Positions 1 through 10,003 of a stretch of 64,000 nt of DNA are shown in pieces. Within the stretch, counting starts at the first letter, position 1. Every line of letters starts with the position of its first letter. Source of the stretch: a bacterium (GTDB lineage: Bacteria; Verrucomicrobiota; Verrucomicrobiia; Verrucomicrobiales; Akkermansiaceae); contig JAAEZT010000017.1 of assembly GCA_018222765.1 (NCBI GenBank), positions 1-64,000 of the forward strand, read 5' to 3'. Made by a program: the position numbers and the translations under genes. Under the pieces are notes generated by a model that was given only the letters and a program-made list of their open reading frames with translations, did no database searches and had not been told where the DNA came from.

Positions 1-2
1 CG

Positions 3-3000
3 GGCACTTCAATACAGCTCGATTGGTCTACTCTCAATGTCACTGCGCTAGATCTCAACGGGAGCAATGTCACCGGAACGACAAGCTTGACGGTTAATCC
101 TACCACAACCACTACCTACACCCTCAGTGCGACCAATGGGCAAGGGGTGATTACTTCGCAGCTTACGGTGACCGTCATCATTCCTGGTGAACCGGTTATT
201 AATGAAGTTAGCGCAACCAACCAAAGTATTCTTTTGGACGAGGACGGTGAGAGCACGGACTGGATCGAACTTCACAATCCGAGTGGAGCCACCGCCATCT
301 TGAACGATTACTATCTAAGCGATGACCCTTCATTGCCGACTAAATGGCGCTTACCCAATATGAATTTGGCACCGGGTGGTTTTTTAATGATCTTCGCCTC
401 CGGAAAAGATCGGGCCGTCGCGGGATCTGAACTGCACACCAACTTTAGCCTCCAGGCCGGTGGTGAGTATCTTGCGCTCAGCAAAGTCGATGGCGGGGTG
501 ACTACTTTCCTCTCGGAGTTTAATCCCTATCCGAATCAATTCGAGGATATCAGCTGGGGATATTTCCCGGATGGAAACACGCTTGGTTACTTCACAACTC
601 CGACGCCCGCATCAACAAACCTCATCGGGGCGATCGACTACGTCCGCGACACCAGCTTTTCGTTGAATCGTGGATTTTATACCGCGCCAATTTCGGTGGC
701 GATTTCCTCGAATACGCCCTCTGTTGACATTCGATATACCACTGATGGATCGGCACCCACCACCACTACCGGCACCCTGTATACCGGTCCGATTGGTATT
801 AGCTCCACCACAGTCTTGCGCGCGATTGCCTATCGGACGGGCTATCTGCCAACGAACGTCGACACGAACACTTACATTTTTCTCGATGATGTCGTCACCC
901 AATCCGAAACCGCACCACCGGGTTGGCCCGCCAGCGGGACCTTCAACGGGCAGCTATACAACTACGGAATGGATTCCGATATCGTGAACAGTGCGAACTC
1001 TGCCATCGGCGGGGTGCAAGAGGTTAAGGATGCCCTTTCTGCAATCCCCAGTATCTCGATTTCTCTGAAGCAGGATGATTTCAGTGGAAGCAGCGGTATT
1101 TTCTCGAATCCCGGAAATCGGGGGATCGCTTGGGAACGTCCCGCGTCAGCTGAATTAATTTTCCCGACTGGTTACATTGATCCTGATGGCAATCTTGAAG
1201 GGTTCCAAGTTGATGCAGGGCTGCGCGTCCGGGGTGGATTTAGTCGGAGTGGCAGCAACCCGAAGCACGCTTTGCGTTTATTCTTCCGCGCCGAGTATGG
1301 TGATTCAAAATTGCGATTCCCGATTTTCGGTGATGAAGGAGTCGATGAATTTGACAACCTCGACCTCCGGACCTCTCAGAATTATTCATGGGCATTCCAG
1401 AACGATCCAAACAGGAATACTTTCCTGCGCGAAGTGTTTTCCCGCGACACCCAGCGGGATATGGGACAGCCATACACCAGAAGTCGCTATTACCACGTTT
1501 ACATCAATGGCATATACTGGGGGCTATACATGACGCAAGAGCGTGCCGAGGCCTCCTACGCCGAGACTTATTTTGGAGGAGATAAAGCCAACTACGATAC
1601 GGTTAAATCCGCTGGTAGCTCTGGTGGCTATACCAACGAGGCGACCGACGGTAATCTTAATGCCTGGCAGGATATCTTTAATATGGGGCGAAATCTGGTC
1701 GATCCTGGCTTCGTGAATAAGCGTGCTGAATACTATAAGATGCAGGGGCTCGACAGCAATGGCGTGCGTGACACAAACCTGCCTGTCTTGATCGATATGG
1801 ATAATTTGATCGACTTCATGCTGGTGACATTCTGGGTGGGTAACTTCGACGCACCTTTGTCCAACTTTCTGGGGAATGATCGACCGAATAACTTTTTCTC
1901 CCTTCGTGACCGGACCAACAATGATAAGGGCTTTGCGTTTTATGCTCATGATGCCGAGCACTCTCTCTTCTCTGGTTGGGATCGGACCGGGCCGTTTAAT
2001 AGCTCGAATCGTGCTGTATTTGCCTACAGTAATCCGCAATTCCTGCACGAGGATCTTTTGCAAAACCTCGATTCCTTTAGTCGCAATGAATATTTCATGG
2101 CTTGGGCCGACCGCACTCACAAGGCCCTCTTCAATGATGGCGTGTTGACCACTGCGAGCGCGACTGCCCGGATTAACTCCAGGGCAAGCATCGTCGACCA
2201 AGTAATTGTTGCCGAGTCAGCTCGATGGGGCGATGCCAAGGGAGCGAACCCGCCGCATGACCGCAACGATTGGATTGGTGCCAAGAACAGCCTATTGAGC
2301 ATCGCGGGTGGTCGCAATTCAACCGTCCTCGGACAACTCGTTGCGGACGGACTTTATCCCACTCTTGGAGCCCCGGGATTTAGCCAGCATGGAGGACACA
2401 TATCCAGTGTGACTCCGTTGACGATCACCAACGCAAGTGGCGATATTTATTATACCACCGACGGCTCGGACCCACGCCTCATCGGTGGTGGGATTCACAC
2501 CAGCGCAACATTGTACACCGGTCCTCTGCTCTTAACTACCACCAGCCCCGTCCGTGCTCGTTCATATGCCTCGGGCACTTGGTCCGCTCTCAACGAAGCG
2601 ACCTTCATTGTTGATGCCGTAGTTGCGAATAGCTCGAACCTTGTCGTCTCTGAGATTCACTACCGTCCTGCTGCGCCAACTCCTGCTGAGGAAGATGCTG
2701 GATTCCTCGAGCGTAGTGATTTCGAATTTATAGAAGTAATGAACATCGGCCCAAATGAGGTCGATATGACCAACGTGCGTTTCACGGACGGCGTCGAATT
2801 CGATTTTGATAACTCACTCCAGGGAATTACCCTCGCGCCGGGACAGCGCTTCATACTCGTTAGTAACATCGACGCCTTCCAGATCCGCCACCCGGGTGTC
2901 TCCAGCAACCTGATTGCGGGCGAGTTTTCCGGAAGCCTGAGTAATGGGGGCGAACAGATTACCCTCCAGGCCTCGGATAATTCCGTGGTGCGAGGCTTTA

Positions 3001-3533
3001 CCTACGATGACAAGTCACCATGGCCGGAAAGCCCGGACGGTGACGGTTTCAGTCTTACTTTGATTGATCCCGGTGGGGATCCTGATCACGCCGATCCATT
3101 TAGCTGGCGCGCGAGTGTTTCGATTGGTGGATCTCCGACGGGGTCCGATGCCAGCTCCTTTAGCGGGAATGCTCTCGACGATCTTGATGGAGACGGATTG
3201 AGGGCGCTCATTGAATATCTTTTGGGAACCTCTGACACGGTGCCTTCCGGCGCTGCTGGTCCAACAGTTACCGCACAAAACCTAATTGTTGATACGGTTG
3301 CTGGTGACTACCTCACAATGACTGTCGTGCTCGATCTCTCGGCGGACGATGTCGAATATCAGGTCGAAATAACCGACGACCTTGCAGTTTGGGAATCTGG
3401 CTCGGGTCATGTGGAGCATGTCAGTAGCACCAATAATGGCGATGGCACCCTCACCGTGGTATACCGTAGTGCTGATCCGATTGTGGCAGGGAGTCAGGAG
3501 TATTTCCGTCTGAGGGTGATTTCCCGTTCCTAG
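3..3533 (+). CDS. Large secreted lamin-tail/CotH-kinase-like protein, 5' end missing
   Basis: The frame is open to the left edge, so the ORF-track start (a TTG at 87) is internal and the gene begins outside the window. Visible modules in order: end of an Ig-like repeat (VNPTTTTTYTLSATNG), a lamin-tail domain (INEVSATN...DWIELHNPS), a chitobiase/Fn3-like module (IRYTTDGSAPTTTTGTLYTGP), a CotH-like region (about residues 370-640 of the track ORF, with YHVYINGIYWGLYMTQER and the acidic motif HDAEHS), a second YYTTDGSDPR module, a second lamin-tail domain (VVSEIHYRP) and a C-terminal DLDGDGLRALIEYLLG segment. CotH proteins are atypical protein kinases. Kinase activity and a surface role here are inferred. 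Two homologues lie at 10004 and 21640. Confidence 0.85.
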   Translation, partial: GTSIQLDWSTLNVTALDLNGSNVTGTTSLTVNPTTTTTYTLSATNGQGVITSQLTVTVIIPGEPVINEVSATNQSILLDEDGESTDWIELHNPSGATAILNDYYLSDDPSLPTKWRLPNMNLAPGGFLMIFASGKDRAVAGSELHTNFSLQAGGEYLALSKVDGGVTTFLSEFNPYPNQFEDISWGYFPDGNTLGYFTTPTPASTNLIGAIDYVRDTSFSLNRGFYTAPISVAISSNTPSVDIRYTTDGSAPTTTTGTLYTGPIGISSTTVLRAIAYRTGYLPTNVDTNTYIFLDDVVTQSETAPPGWPASGTFNGQLYNYGMDSDIVNSANSAIGGVQEVKDALSAIPSISISLKQDDFSGSSGIFSNPGNRGIAWERPASAELIFPTGYIDPDGNLEGFQVDAGLRVRGGFSRSGSNPKHALRLFFRAEYGDSKLRFPIFGDEGVDEFDNLDLRTSQNYSWAFQNDPNRNTFLREVFSRDTQRDMGQPYTRSRYYHVYINGIYWGLYMTQERAEASYAETYFGGDKANYDTVKSAGSSGGYTNEATDGNLNAWQDIFNMGRNLVDPGFVNKRAEYYKMQGLDSNGVRDTNLPVLIDMDNLIDFMLVTFWVGNFDAPLSNFLGNDRPNNFFSLRDRTNNDKGFAFYAHDAEHSLFSGWDRTGPFNSSNRAVFAYSNPQFLHEDLLQNLDSFSRNEYFMAWADRTHKALFNDGVLTTASATARINSRASIVDQVIVAESARWGDAKGANPPHDRNDWIGAKNSLLSIAGGRNSTVLGQLVADGLYPTLGAPGFSQHGGHISSVTPLTITNASGDIYYTTDGSDPRLIGGGIHTSATLYTGPLLLTTTSPVRARSYASGTWSALNEATFIVDAVVANSSNLVVSEIHYRPAAPTPAEEDAGFLERSDFEFIEVMNIGPNEVDMTNVRFTDGVEFDFDNSLQGITLAPGQRFILVSNIDAFQIRHPGVSSNLIAGEFSGSLSNGGEQITLQASDNSVVRGFTYDDKSPWPESPDGDGFSLTLIDPGGDPDHADPFSWRASVSIGGSPTGSDASSFSGNALDDLDGDGLRALIEYLLGTSDTVPSGAAGPTVTAQNLIVDTVAGDYLTMTVVLDLSADDVEYQVEITDDLAVWESGSGHVEHVSSTNNGDGTLTVVYRSADPIVAGSQEYFRLRVISRS

Positions 3534-3565
3534 CTGAAGTCCCCTTTTTGAACGAGGGACTTCGG
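3534..3565 (+). terminator. Hairpin after the first CotH gene
   Basis: GAAGTCCC and GGGACTTC form a perfect 8-bp stem, extended by a G-U and a C-G pair, with a 12-nt loop. It starts immediately after the TAG at 3533 and ends before prfC. No clear U-tract follows, so termination may be weak or factor-assisted. Confidence 0.45.
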
Positions 3566-3572
3566 GGCGTAG

Positions 3573-5261
3573 GTGAAGGGAGTGTTGCTAATTAGAGTTC
3601 TTCCAGTTACCAGCTCCCCGTCCTTGACTACTTCAGCTTCCATCAACCCGGTTCCTGCCGCTGCCGCTCGCGAAATCTCTCGTCGCCGGACTTTTGCCAT
3701 CATTTCTCACCCTGATGCGGGGAAGACTACACTCACCGAGAAACTTCTCCTATACGGAGGTGCGATCGGGTTGGCCGGAAGCGTCACCTCCAAGAAAGAG
3801 GCGCAGTCCACCTCAAGTGACTGGATGGCGATGGAGAAAGAGCGGGGGATTTCGGTATCCTCGACAGTGTTGCAGTTCGAATATCAGGATTACTGCGTCA
3901 ATCTACTCGATACTCCTGGGCACCATGATTTCTCGGAAGATACCTATCGGGTTCTCTCGGCTGTTGATGCCGCGGTGATGGTCATAGATGCCGGTAAGGG
4001 AATCGAGGCACAGACTTTAAAATTGTTCGAGGTATGTCGTCGACGGGGAGTCCCGATCTTTGTCTTCATCAATAAGATGGACCGGCCCTCGCGTCCGCCT
4101 TTAGAGTTGATGGACGAGCTGGAAAAAGTCCTCAAGTTGGCTCCCGCTCCCGTAAACTGGCCGCTTGGTGATGGTCCGCGTTTTCGCGGTGTTTATGATC
4201 GCAAGAAAGGGGAGGTGAATCTTTTCGAGAGGACTCCCCACGGTGCATTTAAAGCGCCTCTCGAGGTTGCCGGAATCGAGGATGATGCCGTGCGCGAGGT
4301 TTTGAGCGATGAACTTTACGAAGCTGTAATCCAGGAAGTTGAATTACTCGACGGTCTCACCGAGCCTTTGGACATAAAACGCGTGTTGGCTGGCGAGCAA
4401 ATGCCCATCTACTTCGGGAGCGCGATGAACAACTTTGGTGTTCAGAATATGCTCGAGAGCTTTCTGGAAATGGCGCCGCTTCCAGCCGGTCGCAAGAGTG
4501 AGAGCGAGATGATCGAGCCAACGACGAATAACTTTTCAGGGTTCGTTTTCAAAATTCAGGCTAACATGAATCCCCGTCATCGCGACCGGGCTGTTTTCGT
4601 GCGGATCGTCTCCGGTATCTTCGAACGGGATATGCAGGTCATCGACCAGCGCTCCGGAAAAAAAGTGCGACTCGCGAATGCGCAGAAGTTATTTGGACAA
4701 GATCGCGAAACTCTCGATACGGCCTACGCAGGTGATATTCTGGCCTTGGTGGGAAATTACAACTTTCTCATTGGCGACACGTTGACTAGCGACCCAAGAG
4801 TGGTCTACAAAGAGATGCCCCGTTTCACGCCCGAGTGTTTCGCCTACATTCTCAATAAGGACACCGCCGGGATCAAACGCTATCGATCCGGAATGGAGCA
4901 GTTGATGAAGGAGGGCGTGGCCCAGGCCTACCAAGTTCACGGAAGTGCCCAGGCCGTTCCCTTACTTGGCGCAGTGGGACCTCTGCAATTTGAAGTCATG
5001 CAGGCCCGTCTGGCTGCCGAGTATCAGATCGAGACCCGGCTCGAAACTCCGTCTTGGACGGTGGTGCAGTGGTTTGAGGAAAAAGAACCCGATTCATCGA
5101 GAGGGGAACTTGATCCACCAAAAGTGCAGCTTCCGTCGGGATGTTCCGTGGCCCGGGATCAGGATGGCCAGTGGGCGGTTTTGTTGCCGGTGAAATATCT
5201 CACCAGCATTCTCCACGACCGTAATGAGCACTTGATCTTCCGCGATCACGCCTACGATTAG
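3573..5261 (+). CDS. prfC: Peptide chain release factor 3 (RF3)
   Basis: Translational GTPase that recycles RF1/RF2 from the ribosome after peptide release; cytoplasmic. The G motifs are in order: G1 SHPDAGKTTLTEKLL, G2 with KERGISVSSTVLQF, G3 DTPGHHDF, G4 NKMD, then GSAMNNFGVQNML near G5. The C-terminal GPLQFEVMQARLAAEY segment separates RF3 from EF-G. The length of 562 aa is slightly above the usual roughly 530 because of about 35 N-terminal residues. The GTG at 3573 is the track start. The conserved part begins near AREISRRRTFAIISHPDAGK, so a later start is possible. Confidence 0.95.
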   Translation: MKGVLLIRVLPVTSSPSLTTSASINPVPAAAAREISRRRTFAIISHPDAGKTTLTEKLLLYGGAIGLAGSVTSKKEAQSTSSDWMAMEKERGISVSSTVLQFEYQDYCVNLLDTPGHHDFSEDTYRVLSAVDAAVMVIDAGKGIEAQTLKLFEVCRRRGVPIFVFINKMDRPSRPPLELMDELEKVLKLAPAPVNWPLGDGPRFRGVYDRKKGEVNLFERTPHGAFKAPLEVAGIEDDAVREVLSDELYEAVIQEVELLDGLTEPLDIKRVLAGEQMPIYFGSAMNNFGVQNMLESFLEMAPLPAGRKSESEMIEPTTNNFSGFVFKIQANMNPRHRDRAVFVRIVSGIFERDMQVIDQRSGKKVRLANAQKLFGQDRETLDTAYAGDILALVGNYNFLIGDTLTSDPRVVYKEMPRFTPECFAYILNKDTAGIKRYRSGMEQLMKEGVAQAYQVHGSAQAVPLLGAVGPLQFEVMQARLAAEYQIETRLETPSWTVVQWFEEKEPDSSRGELDPPKVQLPSGCSVARDQDGQWAVLLPVKYLTSILHDRNEHLIFRDHAYD

Positions 5262-5294
5262 GCGAGAGGCTGCTTTTACCCATTGCCGAGAAGA

Positions 5295-5318
5295 GTAGTC
5301 GAAAGCCGTGCTTTTGAT
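5295..5318 (+). repeat. Dispersed 24-bp repeat, copy 1
   Basis: GTAGTCGAAAGC-CGTG-CTTTTGAT. It matches 47961-47984 at 20 of 24 positions, and the only differences are the four central bases. It lies in the prfC-fhs intergenic gap. AAAGC/GCTTT can form a small hairpin. Confidence 0.5.
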
Positions 5319-5472
5319 ACCCAATATAGGGGCCTGATGATGGAAAATTAGAGCAACTCCGGATCGTTCTGACGGTGCGCAATCAGCCTATGTTTTTCCA
5401 CAGATAAGAAACGTTTAGCGTTGGCCGAGATTATGCAGTTGAAATCATTCATTTTGTGCGTCAGAAGAACCT

Positions 5473-7143
5473 ATGTTTGACAGTGATATCGACATTGCCC
5501 GCGCAGCCAAACTTGAACCGATCTCGGAGGTCGGCGGTAAGATTGGTATCCCGGGGGATGCACTCCACCAATACGGGCACACGAAAGCAAAGATCGACTC
5601 AAAATATCTCCAGTCTCTGGAGGGGAAACCTGATGGAAAGCTCATCCTGGTCACTGCGGTTAGCCCCACTGCAGCAGGGGAAGGGAAGACAACGACAACG
5701 GTCGGTATCGGCGATGGCCTGAACAGGATTGGCAAGCGAGCGCTCATTTGCCTGAGGGAACCCAGTCTTGGCCCATGTTTTGGGATGAAAGGAGGCGCAG
5801 CCGGAGGTGGCATGGCTCAGGTCGTGCCTATGGAGGATATCAATCTGCACTTCACGGGCGACTTTCATGCCATCGGCGCGGCCAATAATTTACTGGCGGC
5901 CTTAATCGACAATCATATTCACCACGGAAACCAGCTGGATATCGACGTGAGGAGGATTAGTTGGCGAAGGGTTGTCGATATGAATGACCGCGCGCTTCGC
6001 GATATTGTTGTGGCCACCGGGGGAATCTCGAATGGGTTCCCTCGCGAGGATGGATTTGACATTACCGTTGCCTCGGAGGTGATGGCGATCTTTTGCCTGG
6101 CCTCGGATTTGAAAGACCTGCAGGAGCGCCTTGGGAAAATTGTCGTCGGCTACAATCGCAAACGTGATCCCATCACAGCCAAGCAACTGAATGCTGATGG
6201 CGCCATGACGGTTCTCTTGAAGGATGCCTTTATGCCAAACTTGGTGCAGACGCTTGAAAATAATCCGGCGCTCGTTCACGGGGGTCCCTTTGCCAATATT
6301 GCACACGGTTGTAATTCCGTTGCCGCTACAAAAGCAGGACTCAAGTTGGCCGACTACGTTGTCACGGAGGCCGGATTTGGCGCCGATCTGGGTGCCGAAA
6401 AATTCTTTGATATCAAGTGCCGGAAGGCTGGATTAAAACCTTCGGCAGCGGTTCTTGTGGCCACGATCCGCGCCCTGAAAATGCACGGTGGAGTCTCAAA
6501 GGATTCTCTTGCAGAAGAAAATGTCGATGCGGTTCGAGAGGGGTGCGTGAATCTTGAACGTCACCTGCGGAATGTGAAATCGTTTGGCGTCCCAGTAGTT
6601 GTAGCGATTAACCAGTTTAGCGCAGACACCGAAGCTGAACTCGCAGCAGTGCGTGAAACAGCAGAAAAATATGGAGCCGTCGCTATTGTCTGTTCCCACT
6701 GGGCCGAGGGTGGCGCTGGCACCGAGGAAATTGCGAACCATTTGGTTAACTTGCTCGAGAATGAAGAGTCTCAATTCACTCCGGCCTATCCCGATGAAAT
6801 GCCCCTGTGGGATAAAATTGAAACGATCGCCCGCCGACTCTATGGTGCGGCAAACGTTATCGCTGATGCCAAGGCTCGGAAAAAGATAGAATCGCTTCAA
6901 GAGGAGTATGGCCACTTTCCAATTTGCATGGCAAAAACCCAATATAGTTTTTCGACGGATCCCAATGCAATCGGCGCGCCTGATGGACACACCATTCCGG
7001 TTCGGGAGGTGCGCTTATCAGCGGGTGCGGAGTTCATCGTCGTGATTTGCGGGAATATTATGACCATGCCTGGTTTGCCCAAAGTCCCGTCAGCAAACAG
7101 CATCGGTCTCAATAGCAGTGGTGAAATCGAAGGATTGTTTTAG
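5473..7143 (+). CDS. fhs: Formate--tetrahydrofolate ligase
   Basis: ATP-dependent formylation of tetrahydrofolate to 10-formyl-THF, feeding one-carbon metabolism including purine synthesis; cytoplasmic. The P-loop region [21 protein letters not shown] and the family signature [14 protein letters not shown] are present. The length of 556 aa is normal. Start at ATG 5473 ([17 protein letters not shown]) fits the conserved N-terminus. The stop overlaps the next ORF by one base (TAGTG), suggesting coupling. purE and purK lie about 10 kb downstream but are not in this operon. Confidence 0.97.
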   Translation: MFDSDIDIARAAKLEPISEVGGKIGIPGDALHQYGHTKAKIDSKYLQSLEGKPDGKLILVTAVSPTAAGEGKTTTTVGIGDGLNRIGKRALICLREPSLGPCFGMKGGAAGGGMAQVVPMEDINLHFTGDFHAIGAANNLLAALIDNHIHHGNQLDIDVRRISWRRVVDMNDRALRDIVVATGGISNGFPREDGFDITVASEVMAIFCLASDLKDLQERLGKIVVGYNRKRDPITAKQLNADGAMTVLLKDAFMPNLVQTLENNPALVHGGPFANIAHGCNSVAATKAGLKLADYVVTEAGFGADLGAEKFFDIKCRKAGLKPSAAVLVATIRALKMHGGVSKDSLAEENVDAVREGCVNLERHLRNVKSFGVPVVVAINQFSADTEAELAAVRETAEKYGAVAIVCSHWAEGGAGTEEIANHLVNLLENEESQFTPAYPDEMPLWDKIETIARRLYGAANVIADAKARKKIESLQEEYGHFPICMAKTQYSFSTDPNAIGAPDGHTIPVREVRLSAGAEFIVVICGNIMTMPGLPKVPSANSIGLNSSGEIEGLF

Positions 7144-7331
7144 TGAGGGCACAGTGGCGAAAGCACCGTTTGCATGGGGCCAATGCGGCGGAGCATCGTC
7201 GCTTGCAGGACGAAAGAATCGCGGGTTTTGGAGAGTGTCTTGATGATGTCATAGGCGGGTCATTCCCGGATTCCGGGGATTTGATTGAGATGGATCCGGA
7301 GATTTTGGAAGAATTGAAGAAAGGAATTTAA
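7143..7331 (+). CDS. Small protein of unknown function (62 aa)
   Basis: Not recognised. The GTG start overlaps the fhs stop and its TAA overlaps the ATG of the next gene (TAATG), so it sits exactly between two genes in a coupled arrangement. The N-terminus is basic (RAQWRKHRLHGANAAEHRRLQDERIAGFGE) and the C-terminus acidic (DLIEMDPEILEELKK). It has no signal peptide or membrane segment. The exact packing supports a real gene, but its short length leaves doubt. Confidence 0.45.
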   Translation: MRAQWRKHRLHGANAAEHRRLQDERIAGFGECLDDVIGGSFPDSGDLIEMDPEILEELKKGI

Positions 7332-8101
7332 TGAAGAAGATTAGAATGTGTGTCCTTTGGTTTTTGTGCCCGCTGACTGCGCTGGCGGAACCTCGGAAAG
7401 AAAAATTACCGGACGAGTTGGCGGGGAAGACGGTCTCGTTGAACCCCGAGTATTGGGTTTATCAGGATGAGGAATTGAAGAATGGGAAAAAGTTTCCCTT
7501 GTTGATTTATCTCCACGGAGGAGGTGGAACCGGCAATAACATAGAGAAGATCAGACGCCAGCCGATGCGCTTCCTGGAAACGATTGGGAAAGCGGGTGAG
7601 AAGTGTTTATGCGTCGCTCCGCAGGCGCTGCATAGTCCGAGACAGCGGGGTGAGAAAGGCGGCTGGGTTCCTTCTGATCTCGATGTTTTGATCGGACACC
7701 TGAAGAAGACGCTGCCGATTGATGAGAAGAGAGTTTATCTCACCGGAAATAGCATGGGCGGTTATGGAACTTATGTCTGGGCGGGGAATTCTCCGCACCA
7801 CTTTGCCGCGATCGCGCCCATGGTGGGTGGGATTGGGCCGGATGGTCCGAAGGGTATCACAAAGGACATGAAGAAGTGGGGGAAGAATCTCGCGACGATT
7901 CCGATGAAGGCATACTACGGTGGGAAAGATAAAGTGGTTCCGGCCGACCGGGGCGCGATGGTTTTGAAAGCGATCAAGGCGGCTGGAGGAAAGAAGGCCG
8001 AGGTGATTGTTCTTGAGGAGGAAGGGCACGGTGCCGGACGGGTGCCATTCAATGATCCCAAGTTTGTCGGATGGTTGTTCTCTCATAAGAAGGGGGAGTG
8101 A
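7331..8101 (+). CDS. Secreted alpha/beta hydrolase (esterase/phospholipase-like)
   Basis: A signal peptide (MKKIRMCVLWFLCPLTALA) is followed by an alpha/beta-hydrolase fold. HGGGG near residue 62 fits the oxyanion hole, GNSMGG holds the nucleophile Ser141, GGKDKVV the acid Asp200 and EEGHG the base His233. This resembles polyhydroxybutyrate-depolymerase/feruloyl-esterase-like carboxylesterases with a dienelactone-hydrolase fold. Substrate is unknown. An exported enzyme removing ester groups from polysaccharide fits the context but is inference. Last gene of the fhs-led run. Confidence 0.85.
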   Translation: MKKIRMCVLWFLCPLTALAEPRKEKLPDELAGKTVSLNPEYWVYQDEELKNGKKFPLLIYLHGGGGTGNNIEKIRRQPMRFLETIGKAGEKCLCVAPQALHSPRQRGEKGGWVPSDLDVLIGHLKKTLPIDEKRVYLTGNSMGGYGTYVWAGNSPHHFAAIAPMVGGIGPDGPKGITKDMKKWGKNLATIPMKAYYGGKDKVVPADRGAMVLKAIKAAGGKKAEVIVLEEEGHGAGRVPFNDPKFVGWLFSHKKGE

Positions 8102-8240
8102 GAGATCGATGAGATTGGAGAAAGTGGAACCACAAAATTCTCAGATTCTCACAGATTTTTTAACTTTATTCGGGCAGAGAGGAACGTGGATCAGGGGAGC
8201 TGAGAGCTGAATCGGGTGGGCCTCGGAGGGGGAGGGATTC

Positions 8241-9632
8241 CTAGCGGTAGTCTTTTCCTTCGTGGCTGCGGAGGACGGACTTTTGCCAGGTGGTGATTTT
8301 TTCTTTGAGGCGCTCCAAATTTTCCGGGGCGAATGTTGGGGAAAGGTCTTTGGATTCCATGGGATCTTTGTCGAGATCATAGAGTTCCCAGGTGATTTTG
8401 TTGTGTTTGTAAATGGCGTGGATCTTGTGGGGCCAGTCGAGCAGGGCGGCGTGGCCTTTTTGGTGAGCACCTTCGGAGTAGGTGGGGAAGTCGTTGACGT
8501 TTTTGAGGAGGCGCTCGGGAAGCGGGGTTTCCTTGCCGGCTTGTTGGGCTTCCATGAGTTGTTTGATGATGCGGTCGCTCCAGGTTGAGTTGCCACCGGC
8601 GAAGTGGTGCCAGAAACCCATGGGCTTGGAACGGGTGCTTTGTTTCCCGTCGATGAAAGGCGTGAGGTCGATGCCGTCGAGTTTGGGTTGCTTGTCGACT
8701 CTGGTATCGGTGATGGAAAGGAGGGTGGGGTAGATGTCGGAGGAGAGCGAGGGGGCAGAGATGGTTTTAGGTTTGAAGCGACCGGGCCATTCGAGGAGGG
8801 AGGGGACACGGAGGCCGCCCTGGTAAATGGAGCCTTTTTTGGCGCGACCGCCCGAGCTTTCGGTGACGAGGCCTCCGTTGTCAGAGGTGTACCAGAGGAG
8901 GGTGTTTTGATGAATTTTTAGATCGCGGAGAGCTTTGCGGAGTTTGCCGACTTGTTCGTCGAGGAGGGTGATTTCCTGAAAGTATCCGGCGTGCTTTTTT
9001 CCTTTGTAAAGTTCGGGCTGGGAGGAGGTTTCGCGATGGGGGTCGTGAGGTGAGGGGAACCAGACCACGGTGAAGGTGGGTTGTTGTGAGGAATACTTTT
9101 TAAGGTGCTCGATGGCGTGGTCCATCGCGATGACGGAGCCCTGGCCTTTGTATTGTTTGTAGGTGCCGTTGTGGCTGAGGTAGGGATCACGGTCGAAGAA
9201 GTTGAGTCCGGAAAGCCAGTGGTCGAAGCCTTGTCCGCCGGGAGAAGTCGGGCTTTCTTTTTGGACCGAGCCGATGTGCCACTTGCCGAAATGGGCGGTG
9301 AGGTAGGCTTTTGATTTGAGGGCTTCGGCGATGGTGATTTCCTGCGGGCGGAGGTAGAGGCCGTGGTTGGGGACGTTGGTTCGGACGGGGTTGCGGCCGG
9401 TCATGACGCTGGCGCGGGTGGGGGAGCAGACGGGTGCCGAGGCGTGGAAGTGATCGAAGACGACGGAGTTTTTGGACATCTCGTCGAGGTGGGGCGTCTT
9501 GACGAAGGGATGTCCGGTGTAGCCGCAATCGCCGTAGCCGTGGTCGTCGGCCATGACGAGAATGATGTGCGGTGGGGCTTTGACCGCGAAGATCGGAAGG
9601 CTGGCGAAGAAGAAAAAGGCGAGGCGAAGCAT
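8241..9632 (-). CDS. Secreted sulfatase (formylglycine-dependent, CSPTR type)
   Basis: Type I sulfatase hydrolysing sulfate esters, probably in the periplasm or outside the cell. It has a signal peptide (MLRLAFFFFASLPIFA), the metal-binding start IILVMADDHGYGD, and the signature APVCSPTRASVMTGR with Cys69 as the residue expected to become formylglycine. YTSDNGG and GKWHIG are the usual downstream motifs. The C-terminus contains WELYDLDKDPMESKDLS. The length of 463 aa is typical. It is transcribed divergently from the CotH gene at 10004 and shares no operon with another gene. Confidence 0.93.
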   Translation of the reverse strand: MLRLAFFFFASLPIFAVKAPPHIILVMADDHGYGDCGYTGHPFVKTPHLDEMSKNSVVFDHFHASAPVCSPTRASVMTGRNPVRTNVPNHGLYLRPQEITIAEALKSKAYLTAHFGKWHIGSVQKESPTSPGGQGFDHWLSGLNFFDRDPYLSHNGTYKQYKGQGSVIAMDHAIEHLKKYSSQQPTFTVVWFPSPHDPHRETSSQPELYKGKKHAGYFQEITLLDEQVGKLRKALRDLKIHQNTLLWYTSDNGGLVTESSGGRAKKGSIYQGGLRVPSLLEWPGRFKPKTISAPSLSSDIYPTLLSITDTRVDKQPKLDGIDLTPFIDGKQSTRSKPMGFWHHFAGGNSTWSDRIIKQLMEAQQAGKETPLPERLLKNVNDFPTYSEGAHQKGHAALLDWPHKIHAIYKHNKITWELYDLDKDPMESKDLSPTFAPENLERLKEKITTWQKSVLRSHEGKDYR

Positions 9633-10003
9633 GGAAAAGAGGTGATGAAATTACTGGAGGGGGTGGAAGTTTGAAATTAGGTGAGGGAGGTGCCTGTATT
9701 TGAAGTGGCGTGGGTGGACCGGATTTTTCAACCGGCAATGGCGATGTTTGAGCGGACAATAGATAGGAATTTTCAAGTTAGATCGAAAATAATTGTCCAA
9801 AAGCCGTTCATTTTCTGAACCTGTGTAAAAGCACGACTTTTGCATGGATTCAGGAGAGAACTACGGGACATTAATGTTAACTTCCTTATCGAAAAGAAGC
9901 GGATCAAGGGTTAGTTTTTATTGTGGGCAACGAAAGTGGACATTTAGGCTATTTCCGGAAAAAATTCGGCAAGTCGGAGCTGAACCGGAAGTCCAATCGT
10001 TGC
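9633..10003. other. 371-bp divergent intergenic region
   Basis: It separates the minus-strand sulfatase from the CotH gene and should hold both promoters. I could not pick convincing -35/-10 pairs. It contains two small hairpins, GTTCA/TGAAC (9806-9820) and AAAAG/CTTTT (9827-9841). The second resembles the reverse complement of the 24-bp repeat at 5295 over 14 of 16 positions. The track's GTG start at 9923 would extend the CotH protein into this region. Confidence 0.5.

Noticed and set aside
5394-5402. Perfect DnaA box TTTTCCACA in the prfC-fhs gap
   Set aside because: A single 9-mer is expected by chance in 64 kb; no cluster or AT-rich element accompanies it.
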